This document shows, in pieces, positions 33,774-44,048 of a DNA stretch of 64,000 bases. The DNA is taken from positions 84,778-148,777 of the forward strand of contig JABYQR010000074.1 of NCBI GenBank assembly GCA_022592445.1, given 5' to 3'. Position 1 is the stretch's first letter, and each line of letters opens with the position of its first letter. The stretch comes from Cytidiella melzeri (taxonomy: Eukaryota > Basidiomycota > Agaricomycetes > Polyporales > Irpicaceae). Under the pieces are notes generated by a model, which ran no database searches, was not told the origin of the DNA, and was given only the letters and a program-made list of their open reading frames with translations. A program made the translations under genes and the position numbers.

Positions 33774-35549
33774 CTAGTCAGAAATCTCAATGACATTGTT
33801 CGGATCTACCCGCGGTCTGACACGTCGAGTCGGAACGGGCATGTTCTCTTTCTCGTCAGACTCTTCGTCGTCGTCGTCAATTGTGACTGTTCCGAGGTTG
33901 ACAACCGGCTGTGTGCGAGGTGGCGGCTGGTATTCGGGGCGACGGCTGGTTGCACGGGTTTGGGTAGTAGAAGCTGCAACCGCAGAGTGAGTGGAAGTAG
34001 TGGCTAGTGTGGCAGAAGACTTGCTGCTTTCTCGTGGGGCGACCGTAGTCGATGTCGACGCAGCAATCGCCTCTTTCTCGACTTTGTCTAGCTGAGACAG
34101 GAACTCCTCGTTGGTGACGTCAAAGTCGAAGTCGAATTCTGAGCTATTGGGGCTGTGGCGTCCTGCAGGATCAACGCTGCCAGTCGCGACGACGTCTGAA
34201 TCTGAGTGAACGACGAGCGGCGGGGCATCTTTCCCTCTGAAAGTGGGCGGCTTGCGAGTACAAGACTCGTCTTCTTCTTCGTCAGAATCTGGTACCACTA
34301 CAGGACCATGTCGATGAGGAGATAGCCTGAGCTCCCTCGCCAGTTCCACTTCCCGTCCCTTGCCTTTGCCAGAATCAGAGGAAAAGTAACGTGATGGGAC
34401 CGCCTTCCGAGCCGCAGCTCCGGGTGAAGAAGTCTGTTTCCTATTAGGCACTTTGCGTCGACGAGGAAGGTCCTCGTCGTCTTCGTGTAAAGTATGTGAC
34501 GGGCCAGCGGCACCTGGTTCTGATGGCGTATCAATTTCCTGTAAAGGTGAACGGGCAGGCTGTCGTTGAGCAAGAGTGGGCGGCGGAGGGGTCCGCCGTT
34601 CAGGAGGCAGCTGTTGAGGTGGTGGAGGGATATGAGCGGGGTGAGGCTGTTGTGCGAGTGGCCCACCAAGAGGATCACCATTGTCATCGGGTGGATCGTC
34701 GATGCTGTTTGTTCTCGCTTTAGCCCACAACGAGACGTATGCTTCGACACTCACCCAAGGCGCTCATGCAAACTTTGTATGAAGTCTGCATCTTGCATCG
34801 TCTGCCGGCCCTCTGTCTGATAACCTTTCAAAACGACTTTGCTCGGTTCCAAGAATGCAATGCCACGGCGAATTGTCACGTCCTTGAGCAGCATCTGGAA
34901 ATAGAGCAATCAGCCTATGTTGCGAAGCTAAGAACGAAATGAAAGGCCTCGTAAAGAACTTTCTGAGCCTACGCCTCACCTTAAATCCTAGCGGTGTCTC
35001 ACCGAGTTTAAACTCTGGTAATCGCTTGTACTCGATAGCATTCACTATTGTAGACCCGTCACTCAAGACAAGCTTCAGCATTGAGCGCGGATAGTTGGGA
35101 ATCGGTCTATCGTCGCCGTCGTTCTCCTCCTCCTCGGCTAGACCTGCCAAGTCCGCCCGTTCTATTCGCGCCTGCCGAACATTCTGCAATGAGAACGCGC
35201 TGTGTCCTATCTCTGTTATGGCCACTATCTCTACGAGTATCGGTAGACCACGGAGGGTGACATTGTTCAACTCTGATATGTTCGGTGGTAGTCCCGTACC
35301 AGCGAGCATCGAGTCGGTGAGGTCGGATTGAAGTAGCTGGGCTTCGACGTTGTAGAGGATGGTATCCAGGTCTTTCGCAGGGTTGAGCTTCAAGTCATTC
35401 TCAATCCACGTGTAACATCCATCTAGCCATTCCTGTAGCTCCGTCAGCTGTATGCAGCATCTGCTACGAAGATGCTGTCGCACCGGATCCACTTCTGGTT
35501 TGGGATAGGTCCGCTTGACCCACTGCACAACCTGAGGTGGTGTTACCAT
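33774..35549 (-). CDS. RMI1: RMI1-like subunit of the RecQ-topoisomerase III complex
   Basis: Exon 1 (35549 to about 34982) encodes MVTPPQVVQWVKRTYPKPEV, CCIQLTELQEWLDGCYTWIE and an OB-fold start. Exon 2 completes it with MLLKDVTIRRGIAFLEPSKV and IQSLHERLG. A further intron of about 54 bp leads to a long disordered tail rich in Pro, Ser and Asp/Glu, ending NNVIEISD at the stop near 33774. Family members bind topoisomerase III and Sgs1/BLM and promote dissolution of double Holliday junctions. The DUF1767 plus OB-fold head and a disordered tail match fungal and animal RMI1. The tail includes an acidic helix-like segment (FDFDFDVTNEEFLSQLDKVE, about 34,100). Confidence 0.85.
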
Positions 35550-36056
35550 GACCAGAATATGATCAGATATCGTCTATCGGTAAAAAGACGCATTATATGT
35601 CGGCGTATGAGAAGCTTCAGGAAACTTACTGTATGTCTTTCACCTGGCAGTGATGTGTTCCTGCAGCTGGAAGCTCAGTGCCACACCGTGACAACAGTCT
35701 TTCAGCGCGCGCTTAACAACAATGTCAAGTTCCAAATATGCTTTAGAGAGTGTAAGGAAAGCGGGTCGCTATGTTCCCGAAGTTGTCGTGGCAGTGGTCG
35801 ACAAAGACAAGCTCATAGTCTGACGATGATGATCGACGCGACGCGTCGCGTCACGCGAATAAGAATGTCACGCTCATTCGGCAGCTGCTCGTTTGGACCC
35901 ACATACGCACACAATCATTCTATAGCCACATAAGGACAGTGTCTTACTGCTCTAATCGATACATGACACGCGTTCATAATAAGTTAGTCGTGAAGAACCA
36001 GAAGAGACCCGACATAAATAGTAGTAGCATCGACAACGCCCACGGCACCCTTTTTA
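35550..36056. other. Intergenic
   Basis: About 500 bp upstream of RMI1 and downstream of the lactonase-like gene. Nothing recognisable was seen. Confidence 0.5.
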
Positions 36057-37709
36057 CTAGATAATGAAAGTAGCCATTCCAGCAAGGTTGTTGGCATCTG
36101 CACCCAGAGTGTAAGTGGGAAATCTTGTGAGAAGTATTGAGTGGATATACGTACTGACGGTAAGCCCAGCGGCTTGTGCTACGTCCTTGAGTTGGAAGTT
36201 GCCAACGTTCGTGGCATCTCCAGGACCATCCAGACGCAAAACTGCAACAGAAGTGGCGTTCGGTTGAAGGATGTAAAGGAAGCTAGGGAGCAGGAGTAAG
36301 ATTTTGCATACACGGTGTGCACGTAGAACTTACTCCTGGTTCTTGATGGTGGCTACCTCGTCGTCAGTAGTAGCAGAACCCTGAGTTTGTTGGTATTGCT
36401 ACGAGAAACCATGGGGTTAATACTGCGTCGAAAACAGCGACAAACCAGAGTATGTTCACCTTAACAATTGTCGCGTTGAGGTTCCCGTCAACATGCACTT
36501 CCGTGACCTGTGCAGTGCCGATATCGGTCATGTAAAAGTTGCCAGTCTTGGCGCTGTGAGCGACCCAGCAAACGGCCTTTTGGCCTCCGACCGCGACGGC
36601 AACGTCCTTGCTGCTACCCGTGCTGTTACTGTTGGGTTGAACGCTAGAGAGGTCGATCACATCGAAACCGACACCAGCGTCCGCCGCCAGAACAGCATTC
36701 ATCCCAGGAATGACGGTCATACCGAACGGAAGAAGACCACCAGTGGGAGGCTCTACCTTGTTGAATTCAGGAGACAGTGTCCCATCCGATGCGACATCCC
36801 AAACAGCAAAGAATCCAGGCGTAGGGGGGACTCCCTTGATAGAGGCTATCAACTTGGTGCCATCCTCGCTGAAAATGACGTGGCTCGCGCTGCCAGCAGG
36901 CCCGGTTGCAGGAGTAGTCTGGTTGATGCCGATAGCACGTAGCGTGTTAGAGATAGGTATGAGACCGAGCTCAAGGTCTACATTGTAGCAGCTAGAGAGG
37001 CTAACGTAAGATTCACCAATTTCTTTTAGGTTAGTACTGACTTGACATTGTTGACCGCGCCACCGTTGAGCACACATGCTTGGGTACCGTTCTTGTTGAA
37101 CGCCAAGGACAAAGGGAATTCACCTTCCGTAGATGCGGGTTGACCGATGATCTTGATGTCAGTAGGGTTCGTCTCGTTGATTGCAAAGAGTGACACAGTG
37201 TTAGAACCGGCCTGCAGGAGTTGTAGGTGAATGTTACGTGCATGAAAGATTGATGCTAGACATACGTTCACAGTCGCAAGGACCTTGCTCGCAGCAGAGG
37301 CCTTGATGACTCCCTGCGAGAAAAGAGGGTCGGGGCCGACTGGATCTGTGAGACCATGTTGGCCAAGGCCTCGAGTGGAAATAGCTTTGTCAAAGGTCTA
37401 GCGCAGGTATTGTCAGCGTGTATCAAAAGCTTGGTATGTTGGTGAACATTACCAAGGTACCATCATCCTTCAGCGCAGCAGTAACCACAAAGTTTCCTGT
37501 GGGCTCATTGGTGATAACTAGAATGTGCGTGGATCAGCCATAAGCCAATGAGAGTGCTCGACAAACTTACAATACGCTGCACCAGCGATACTACTATCCT
37601 GGGAGCTGTTCATCTTCACGACTTCCTTCGACTTCCTGATCGAGCTGGGAGCCGCGAACACTGCGGACCCATAGAGCAAAGAGACCAAAAGAACACATGC
37701 AGAGAGCAT
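36057..37709 (-). CDS. Secreted beta-propeller lactonase-like protein
   Basis: The ATG at 37709 opens MLSACVLLVSLLYGSAVFAA, a clear signal peptide with a cleavage site after about residue 19. The mature part, in several exons, has repeated strand motifs typical of 7-bladed lactonase/3-carboxymuconate cyclase-like propellers: FPLSLAFNKNGTQACVLNGG, SHVIFSEDGTKLIASIKG, FFAVWDVASDGTLSPEF and FGMTVIPGMNAVLAAD. It ends LAGMATFII with TAG at 36057-36059. Family enzymes open or close lactone rings in sugar or aromatic metabolism; many secreted fungal members have no tested activity, so the substrate is unknown. At least five introns are present. Confidence 0.8.
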
Positions 37710-38621
37710 CTTGTGGAATGTGAAATGTGAGTGAAGTCTGCGCTGCAGATGGTTAAATGTGGGCACTAAAGGACTGGTAGAATAAAGGAGGGGGAGAAAT
37801 GAAACAGAGCTCTGCTCTCGACGAAAATCAGAACACAAAGTAAGGGGGGAGGGGAGGGGAATGAAGATGATGCCACGACCTTGGCGTGCTTTTATAGCAT
37901 AGCAGCTCGTTGGCCAGTAGTATACTGGATAGCCACACAAACGACGACTGTCAGCCAACTTGATGGCAGACATGCCGCCTGGATGAAACAAGCTGTCAAT
38001 GGATTGTTTGTGACTTTTCATCAGATGGTTGGTCGTACACTGACTACTGACCAACTGGCTTTCGAACTACGACTTTACGATGTAAGCTTCATGGTAGTCG
38101 CCAAGCTCCTGATTGATGGGATCTACTGACTGACCAATGCATGCATGAAATAGCTAATTTTGAATAGTGGAGATTCGACTAACCGTGTAGAAACAGCTGA
38201 AAATTCTCAACTTCCGCAAGTCCCCACTGCAAGGTCCTTCATCACTGTTGTGTCGTGAGCAAACGATCCAAGTTGCACACAAACATGCGTGCATCACTAT
38301 AGATTTATGGTACAGCCTTGCGCTTACTATAGCGGTCGTTGCACGGTTACCTAGCCGAACGCGAATATTATGTCGCCCTGTCAACCGCTAGGAACGACGA
38401 AGTACAGTACTACTTGAAGACCTAGCAAATTGTCGTAACGACCCAACGCCGTCAGCTCATCGAACACAATTGGTAACATAGGCGCGTAGCTTACTGAGTC
38501 TCTCATAATCATCGCTGTGGACATCAGGAACCTCCATCTCGCTGTGTTTCCGTGCCTATTATCTAGGTGACACTGTAGCAGAACGTTCCCCTGGGTGAAC
38601 AGATGGCCCCGAAGAACAAAG
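37710..38621. other. Intergenic, left flank of the copia element
   Basis: About 900 bp of non-coding sequence upstream of the secreted protein gene. Pyrimidine/purine-skewed tracts near 37,790-37,860 probably belong to its promoter. No gene or repeat was recognised. Confidence 0.5.
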
Positions 38622-38626
38622 CTGTG
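38622..38626. repeat. 5-bp target-site duplication, left copy
   Basis: CTGTG immediately precedes the left LTR. The same five bases follow the right LTR at 44044-44048. Confidence 0.9.
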
Positions 38627-38867
38627 TGTTAACGAGATACTGGTACAGTGTGGTCAACGATCAATAAAATAGAAATAGCGATACAATTACAACATAACGT
38701 ACCTGGTACAGTGTGGTCAACGATAGAGCACACTGTACCAGATTGTAGGTCACATAAGCCTCTGCGGGCGTCCACTCATCCGGCAACTCGGTCTATCATT
38801 CCTTCCCGTCCATAAACGCCCCGCCCTCCTTCCTAATCCGTCATGTCAAGCGGGTCAGCGTCTGACA
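38627..38867 (-). repeat. Copia LTR (3' LTR of the element)
   Basis: 241 bp, TGTTAACGAG to CGTCTGACA in plus-strand reading. It contains a 22-bp direct repeat (38640-38661 and 38703-38724) and a perfect 13-bp inverted repeat (38703-38715 with 38729-38741). The last codons of pol lie inside it. Confidence 0.95.
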
Positions 38868-38876
38868 CCCCCCCTT
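38868..38876 (-). other. Polypurine tract
   Basis: On the element strand this reads AAGGGGGGG directly before the 3' LTR, the expected place for the plus-strand primer. Confidence 0.75.
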
Positions 38877-39527
38877 GACCCGCGTCGAGTCCCAACATCT
38901 TGACCGCTCTCCCATGCATGATCCTTGATAACGCCTTTGTGAATATATCTGCAGTGTTTTCCTTTCCCGGTACCCGATGAACGTCTATGAGTTTCTTGTT
39001 GACACAATCTCTGATGAAATGGATCCTGATGTCGATGTGCTTCATGCGCGTATGACCGTGGGGATCGTGCGTACATGCCACGGTTCCATTGTTGTCGCAA
39101 AATAATGTAGTCGCATGGGGTTGGGGATAACCGAGTTCTTCGAGAAGCTGTCTGATGAATAAGACTTGGCAGGCAGCGTGTGTACAAGCCAAATACTCGG
39201 CTTCGCACGAGGACAACGCCACAACCGCCTGTTGTTTAGAACTCCATGCAATTGGCGAATTTCCCATCATCATGACGTAACCCGAAATAGATTTTCTGGT
39301 TTCAGTTGAACCCCAGTCCGAGTCCGTGAAAGCGCGGAATAGTGGGTAGGGGTGATCCAAGTGTCCCAAGGATAATCCGATGGATCTCGTGCCTTGTAAA
39401 TATCGAAGAAGATGTTTCGCCGCCATCCAATGTTTTTCTCCATAGTTTGACATGTACTTAGCGAGCTCACGTACCGCGAATGCAATATCTGGACGACATG
39501 TGGTGACAAGGTACATTGCTTTGCCAA

Positions 39528-39704
39528 CTACCGCACAATAGGGAAGATCTTTGACGTGATTTCGCTCTTCTTCGGTCTTCGGACAGTCATCAGATGAAAG
39601 AATTGTATGAGGAGGGAGTGGGGTGGTAACCGCGTTGCAGTGTTCCATATTGAAAGTTCGCAGGATCGACTAAATGTATGCGTCTTGTGATACGCGCAAT
39701 GTCC
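39528..39704 (-). repeat. Tandem duplication inside pol, copy 1
   Basis: 177 bp that recur at 39708-39884 with a 3-bp spacer (period 180 bp = 60 codons, in frame). The copies differ at one base, 39672 versus 39852. This difference makes the TAG stop in this copy where the other has CAG. Confidence 0.95.
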
Positions 39705-39707
39705 CCG

Positions 39708-39884
39708 CTACCGCACAATAGGGAAGATCTTTGACGTGATTTCGCTCTTCTTCGGTCTTCGGACAGTCATCAGATGAAAGAATTGTATGAGGAGGGAGTG
39801 GGGTGGTAACCGCGTTGCAGTGTTCCATATTGAAAGTTCGCAGGATCGACTGAATGTATGCGTCTTGTGATACGCGCAATGTCC
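39708..39884 (-). repeat. Tandem duplication inside pol, copy 2
   Basis: Second unit of the 180-bp-period duplication. It encodes the link between reverse transcriptase and RNase H (TLRVSQDAYIQSILRTF through DLPYCAV). Confidence 0.95.
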
Positions 39885-40882
39885 GTCGGCTTCGAACCCG
39901 AGTGACCTTGCAGCCTAGTAACCATTCGACGGCTCCGTTATCTGTAATCTCGAAAAGGGAACTAATCTGTTTCGTCACCAGATCTGATTCGGTTTCCGAA
40001 GTCGATGCGAGAAGTATATCGTCTACACTCGTTGCAGACATAGACTTTTGATCGCCATGTTGACGGACATGTACGCTCCAGTCAGACTGGCATCTACGGA
40101 ATCCGAGTTGCGTATATTTCTCGTTGAATTCTAGATACCAAGTCCTTCCCGCTTGCTTGAGGCCGTATAGTCCCTTTAGTAAGCACCAATATCCTGACCC
40201 TGCTATCTCCGGACGTCACATGTAGATCTCTTCGGGGAGTGGTCCGTTTAAGAACACCGTTTTGATATCTATGTGCCTGAGTTCCAGATCTTGAAAAGCG
40301 GCGATTGCTAGTATAGTTCGAACGGAATCCCATCTGGCTACAGGAGCAAACGTGTACGTGAAATCTTGGCCAGGTATCTGAGTGAACCCTTTTGCAACCA
40401 AGCGAGCCTTGAACCGAGAGATGTGCCCATCGTGATTGCGTTTGATGTGTAATACCCACTTGCAATCGACGGCTTTTCGACCATGTGGTATAGCGTCTAT
40501 CTCTTCGTATACTCCCTTCGCCTTCAGCGCTTCAAGTTCTTCATGAATAGCCGCTAGCCACTCTGTCCAGTAGATACTGCGCTGGGCGGCTTTGATTGAA
40601 GGGGGATCGGTAGCGTCTGGATCATCAATCGGTTTCATCAAGCCAAGACTCATGGCATCGTATTGTGCGTTGGCATTCAAGATTATGGGAATGAGATCTG
40701 AGATAGACGACATGTGTACGTCCAACGAAAATTCCTCTCCACGAATGAGGACGGCCTGTATGAGTGCGTCCTGCAAGTCCAACCCCCCCTCGTCCGCAGG
40801 CGTGGGAATCATAGTACGATATTTGTTTGGTAGCGATATTGTGCGACGTTCTCGTCTAGTCGACAGAGGAATGTCATCGGAT

Positions 40883-41042
40883 CTAGCACAATAATTAAGA
40901 TATATCTTAATATTGATCCAGACAACTCACGAAGTGACCATGTCGTCTCCCCGCTCAATGTGAGCGTCCGGCTGCATAGCAGTACGCCTAATGATATCAT
41001 TAGGTCCATGCGCATCAATGTTACGCATCCGAAACCACTCAC
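40883..41042 (-). other. Candidate intron in copia pol with two alternative donors
   Basis: A GTGAGT donor at 41042 and a second at 40930 share the acceptor GCTAG ending at 40883. The 160-bp splice joins integrase and reverse transcriptase in frame. The 48-bp splice keeps a protein-like linker but that linker is one base out of phase with integrase. The short intron holds a 16-bp palindrome (TTAAGATATATCTTAA). Confidence 0.5.
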
Positions 41043-43085
41043 CGATCGGCAATGTGGTAACCCGGCTCACGAGGAGCATGTATGTTTATGCCTGGTACAG
41101 GCACAGGAATGGGATCGTCGAAATAGCGGTCATCAATCTCAGTTATGAGATCGTCCCACATGCTGGATCTGGTAGGAGTATAAGATGGTGAATTCATTGG
41201 CACATCATCGTGGAACGTGACATCTCGCCGCACGCGAACCGAGTGAGATTGTGGAAACCAGATCAGGTATCCGTTAGCGTCGGCAGCATATCCTAAGAAT
41301 CTCCCACTCTCACCACAAGGTTGGAATTTAGTGAGGTGATCGGAGTTGATGCGTGCTGTAACGTGACATCCGAAGACATGTAGGTAGGAAAGGTCTGGGC
41401 GTCGTTTGAATACATGGAAGAATGGTGTGGTGTCGGGTTGTAGTGCCGCATGAGGCACTCTACACTTGAGGTGTACCGCGCATAGTACAGCAAATGGCCA
41501 GAACCAATCAGCCAGATTTGCATCAATTAGCATAGCGCGAGCCATAGAGGCAATCGTAAGATTGGCACGCTCAGCCACGCCGTTTTGTGGCGATGCGTCA
41601 GGGACGATTTTTTCGTATATGATACCTGTTTGTTCACAGTGTAGGCGGAATGCGCCTTCGACGTATTCGGGTGCATTGTCGACACGGAGAATAGAAATCT
41701 TGAGTTCAAGGAGTCGCTCGAACGCCATTTGAAATTGTTTGAAATGTGCGAGAGCTTCAGATTTGTGCCTGAGTAGCGCAGCGTAGATCCAACGAGAAAA
41801 ACAGTTGATGAATAAAATGAAAAACTTGAAATTTCCGTAACAGTTTGGCAAGGGACCGCAAATATCCGTGTGTATGCGGTAGAGAAGACGATCAGCGCGT
41901 AACTCGGACTTGGAAGGAAAAGGGATTCGTTTGATATTTGCGCGTGCACAGATTTGGCATGTTCTATGGGCAGATGAATCGGCTGGTATCCCAACTACGG
42001 CGCGATGAAGCCCTTTAACGCCTATATGGCCTAGTAGGCGGTGTAAAAATCCCGCCCGGTCGCGCCACTCCCTGAGGCCGAGGCAATAGGATCGTCGTCT
42101 ATGGTGGAGATACGATCGGCAAGGGAATTTGATGCGTTGTTGTTGCGGTTATCGGATTTGATGGGTGTCATATGTAGGAGATAGAGATTGTTGTCGAGTA
42201 ACTCTCCATTCACCATGTCGCGTCCATTAAGGGATAGACGAATAATCCCATTTTCTGAATGGCACGCAATACCGCGCCTCTCAAGGCAACCCTGCGAGAC
42301 AAGGTTTAATCGCGCGGTCGGTACGTGTAGAACATTCGAGAGTTTGATATCGTTCGTAACTCCATCACAATTGGCCCTGAAGAGAATGTCTCCAACACCG
42401 ACGGCAGCGGTAGAATGTGTAGATCCGAAGCCCTTGACTTGTATAGGCGTGATTGGCGTGTAATTTGAGAAAACTGCCCTATCAGCGAAAATATGGCGAT
42501 TAGCGCCGGAGTCGTGGTAGCATTCCGTGTTCGCGGCGTTGCTTTCGAAAACGGCTTTGTTACAAGTTATCTGCTCAATTGGGTCGGCAAAGGTATTCAA
42601 TGAAAAGAACTGGCCCTGCGTTAGAGCGGCAGTAATGTTGTCCGTCTGGATCCTTCCCAAATCAACGCTACCGGAGTCTGTATCGAGTTCGACGATATTC
42701 ACATTAGGAAGAGCCTGTGAATTCAAAAGTCGTGGACCGGTAGGTTGGCTCGCGCCGCGTTGATTCGGCGGTAGATGAATATCTCTGGGTCCCTTCCACC
42801 ACGTCTCGTACTGACCACATTTTCCTCCCCCATAGGCAAAACAGTCGTTGATGAGGTGTCCAATTGGACGGGCACAGTACTTGTTTACACACCGTAGAGA
42901 TTTCTTGTCTACAATGTGTCGGCGTTTCGAGAGTGGAGCCGAAGCAACGGTTGCAATAGGCGCAGCTCTTTTCTTCTGAATGAGATTTACTCCGCTGATT
43001 TGTGCCAGATATTCGGGTTCCTGAAGACCTTGTGCCCAGTCTTCTTCCTTGATGAGCTGAATCACTGTTGATGAACTCAATGGCT

Positions 43086-43721
43086 TCATTCCTTATCCGC
43101 CGTTACTAATTTCTCCCTCAAAGTGCGAGTGAACGCCCTCCATGATTCGTCAAGCGGTAATAGATTCGCGAGAGTCTTCGCAAAGAACGCATCCGGCATG
43201 CAGTCCTTATCTTGATTGGTAAGGTCGACGTACATATTTCTAATCTTCTCCGTCCACTTGGTGATGATCACGGTGTTCGTACACTTATATCCCATAATTG
43301 CTTGATGGAGCGCAGCGGCACGAAGGGTGTTTACCGGCATGTATTCATCATGTAATGCTTCCCAGGCGGCTTTTGCTGTCTTGCAGTTTGCGATGAGAGG
43401 GACTATGTGCGTAGGGATCGCACGGACAAGTAGCGATAGTGCATACTTGTTGTTCTTCCACCACTTCTTAGCTTCTTTCTCCGCTTTCTCTACTTCCGTC
43501 TCGTTCCCCGCAAGTAGCCTGGTCGCAACCCTGAGTTTCGGAACAGATGGTGGCGCAGATTCGCTTGACTCGTTGTCGATGTATCTCCATAAGTCAAGAT
43601 CTTCGAAAATGATCCCCGACTGCATAGCCCACTGTACATAGTCGTTTGTATCACCGTCATCGTGGAGTTTCTCGAGTCTTGATTTATGGTCTTTCGAAGT
43701 CGATTTCTCCGAATCAGACAT
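43086..43721 (-). CDS. Copia Gag
   Basis: 211 codons from ATG 43721 (MSDSEKSTSKDHKSRLEKL) to TGA at 43086-43088. It has the UBN2-type copia Gag features: YVQWAMQSGIIFEDLDLWRY, KAAWEALHDEY, and KWTEKIRNMYVDLTNQ. It forms the particle shell that packages element RNA. The frame is intact. Its TGA overlaps the ATG of the pol frame (ATGA), so Pol could be made by re-initiation or a frame change. Confidence 0.88.
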   Translation of the reverse strand: MSDSEKSTSKDHKSRLEKLHDDGDTNDYVQWAMQSGIIFEDLDLWRYIDNESSESAPPSVPKLRVATRLLAGNETEVEKAEKEAKKWWKNNKYALSLLVRAIPTHIVPLIANCKTAKAAWEALHDEYMPVNTLRAAALHQAIMGYKCTNTVIITKWTEKIRNMYVDLTNQDKDCMPDAFFAKTLANLLPLDESWRAFTRTLREKLVTADKE

Positions 43722-43788
43722 TGTGATGGATAGGGGTGTGTGCGACAGTTAGATAATGTATTGCAACTCGTAGGGATTTACAGAGCAA

Positions 43789-43802
43789 CGGGGCTCATAA
43801 CC
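43789..43802 (-). other. Primer-binding site matching the anticodon arm of initiator tRNA-Met
   Basis: The plus strand reads CGGGGCTCATAACC directly against the 5' LTR. That is the left anticodon stem, the loop with CAT at 43796-43798, and the start of the right stem of an initiator tRNA-Met. The element strand is therefore complementary to the tRNA's anticodon arm and not to its 3' end, as known for Drosophila copia, which uses a cleaved half-tRNA as primer. Confidence 0.7.
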
Positions 43803-44043
43803 TGTTAACGAGATACTGGTACAGTGTGGTCAACGATCAATAAAATAGAAATAGCGATACAATTACAACATAACGTACCTGGTACAGTGTGGTCAACGAT
43901 AGAGCACACTGTACCAGATTGTAGGTCACATAAGCCTCTGCGGGCGTCCACTCATCCGGCAACTCGGTCTATCATTCCTTCCCGTCCATAAACGCCCCGC
44001 CCTCCTTCCTAATCCGTCATGTCAAGCGGGTCAGCGTCTGACA
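43803..44043 (-). repeat. Copia LTR (5' LTR of the element)
   Basis: 241 bp, identical as read to 38627-38867. In element orientation it begins TGTCAGACGC and ends GTTAACA. Confidence 0.95.
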
Positions 44044-44048
44044 CTGTG
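44044..44048. repeat. 5-bp target-site duplication, right copy
   Basis: CTGTG, matching 38622-38626. Confidence 0.9.

Larger units (their letters stand above)
38833..43089 (-). pseudogene. Copia Pol polyprotein, broken
   Basis: The reading starts at ATG 43089, overlapping the Gag stop. Seen in order: a zinc knuckle (CVNKYCARPIGHLINDC, about 42,870); the protease site CYHDSGANRH (about 42,500); then a frame change near 42,045-42,049. Integrase follows (LLGHIGVKGLHR; CQICARA; acidic residues in HTDICGPLP and LRVDNAPEY; ASPQNGVAERAN). A probable intron leads to reverse transcriptase (VDCKWVLHIKRN, FKARLVAKGF, SVDDILLAS where YVDD is usual) and RNase H (FTDSDWGSTET, SSCEAEYLA). In-frame stops lie at 40216-40218 (TGA) and 39670-39672 (TAG). 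The chain ends LDMTD at 38833, inside the LTR. Confidence 0.9.
38627..44043 (-). mobile_element. Ty1/copia LTR retrotransposon, full length, coding region damaged
   Basis: A 5,417-bp element oriented on the minus strand. It has 241-bp LTRs with TG...CA ends, a 5-bp target duplication (CTGTG), a primer-binding site next to the right (5') LTR and a G-rich polypurine tract next to the left (3') LTR. Order of domains: Gag, zinc knuckle and protease, integrase, reverse transcriptase, RNase H, which is copia order. The two LTRs are identical as read, which suggests recent insertion. The pol region has a frame break, two in-frame stops and a 180-bp tandem duplication, so it is probably unable to move by itself. 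Confidence 0.95.

Noticed and set aside
38860..38880. A rho-independent-type terminator at the C-run
   Set aside because: The C7 run is the polypurine tract of a minus-strand retroelement in a eukaryotic genome.
39528..39884. Direct repeats considered as a CRISPR-like or satellite array
   Set aside because: There are only two long units, both coding for pol; it is a tandem duplication within a retroelement.
43791..43802. A tRNA-Met gene
   Set aside because: Only the anticodon-arm sequence is present, placed exactly at the LTR edge; no acceptor, D or T arm follows.
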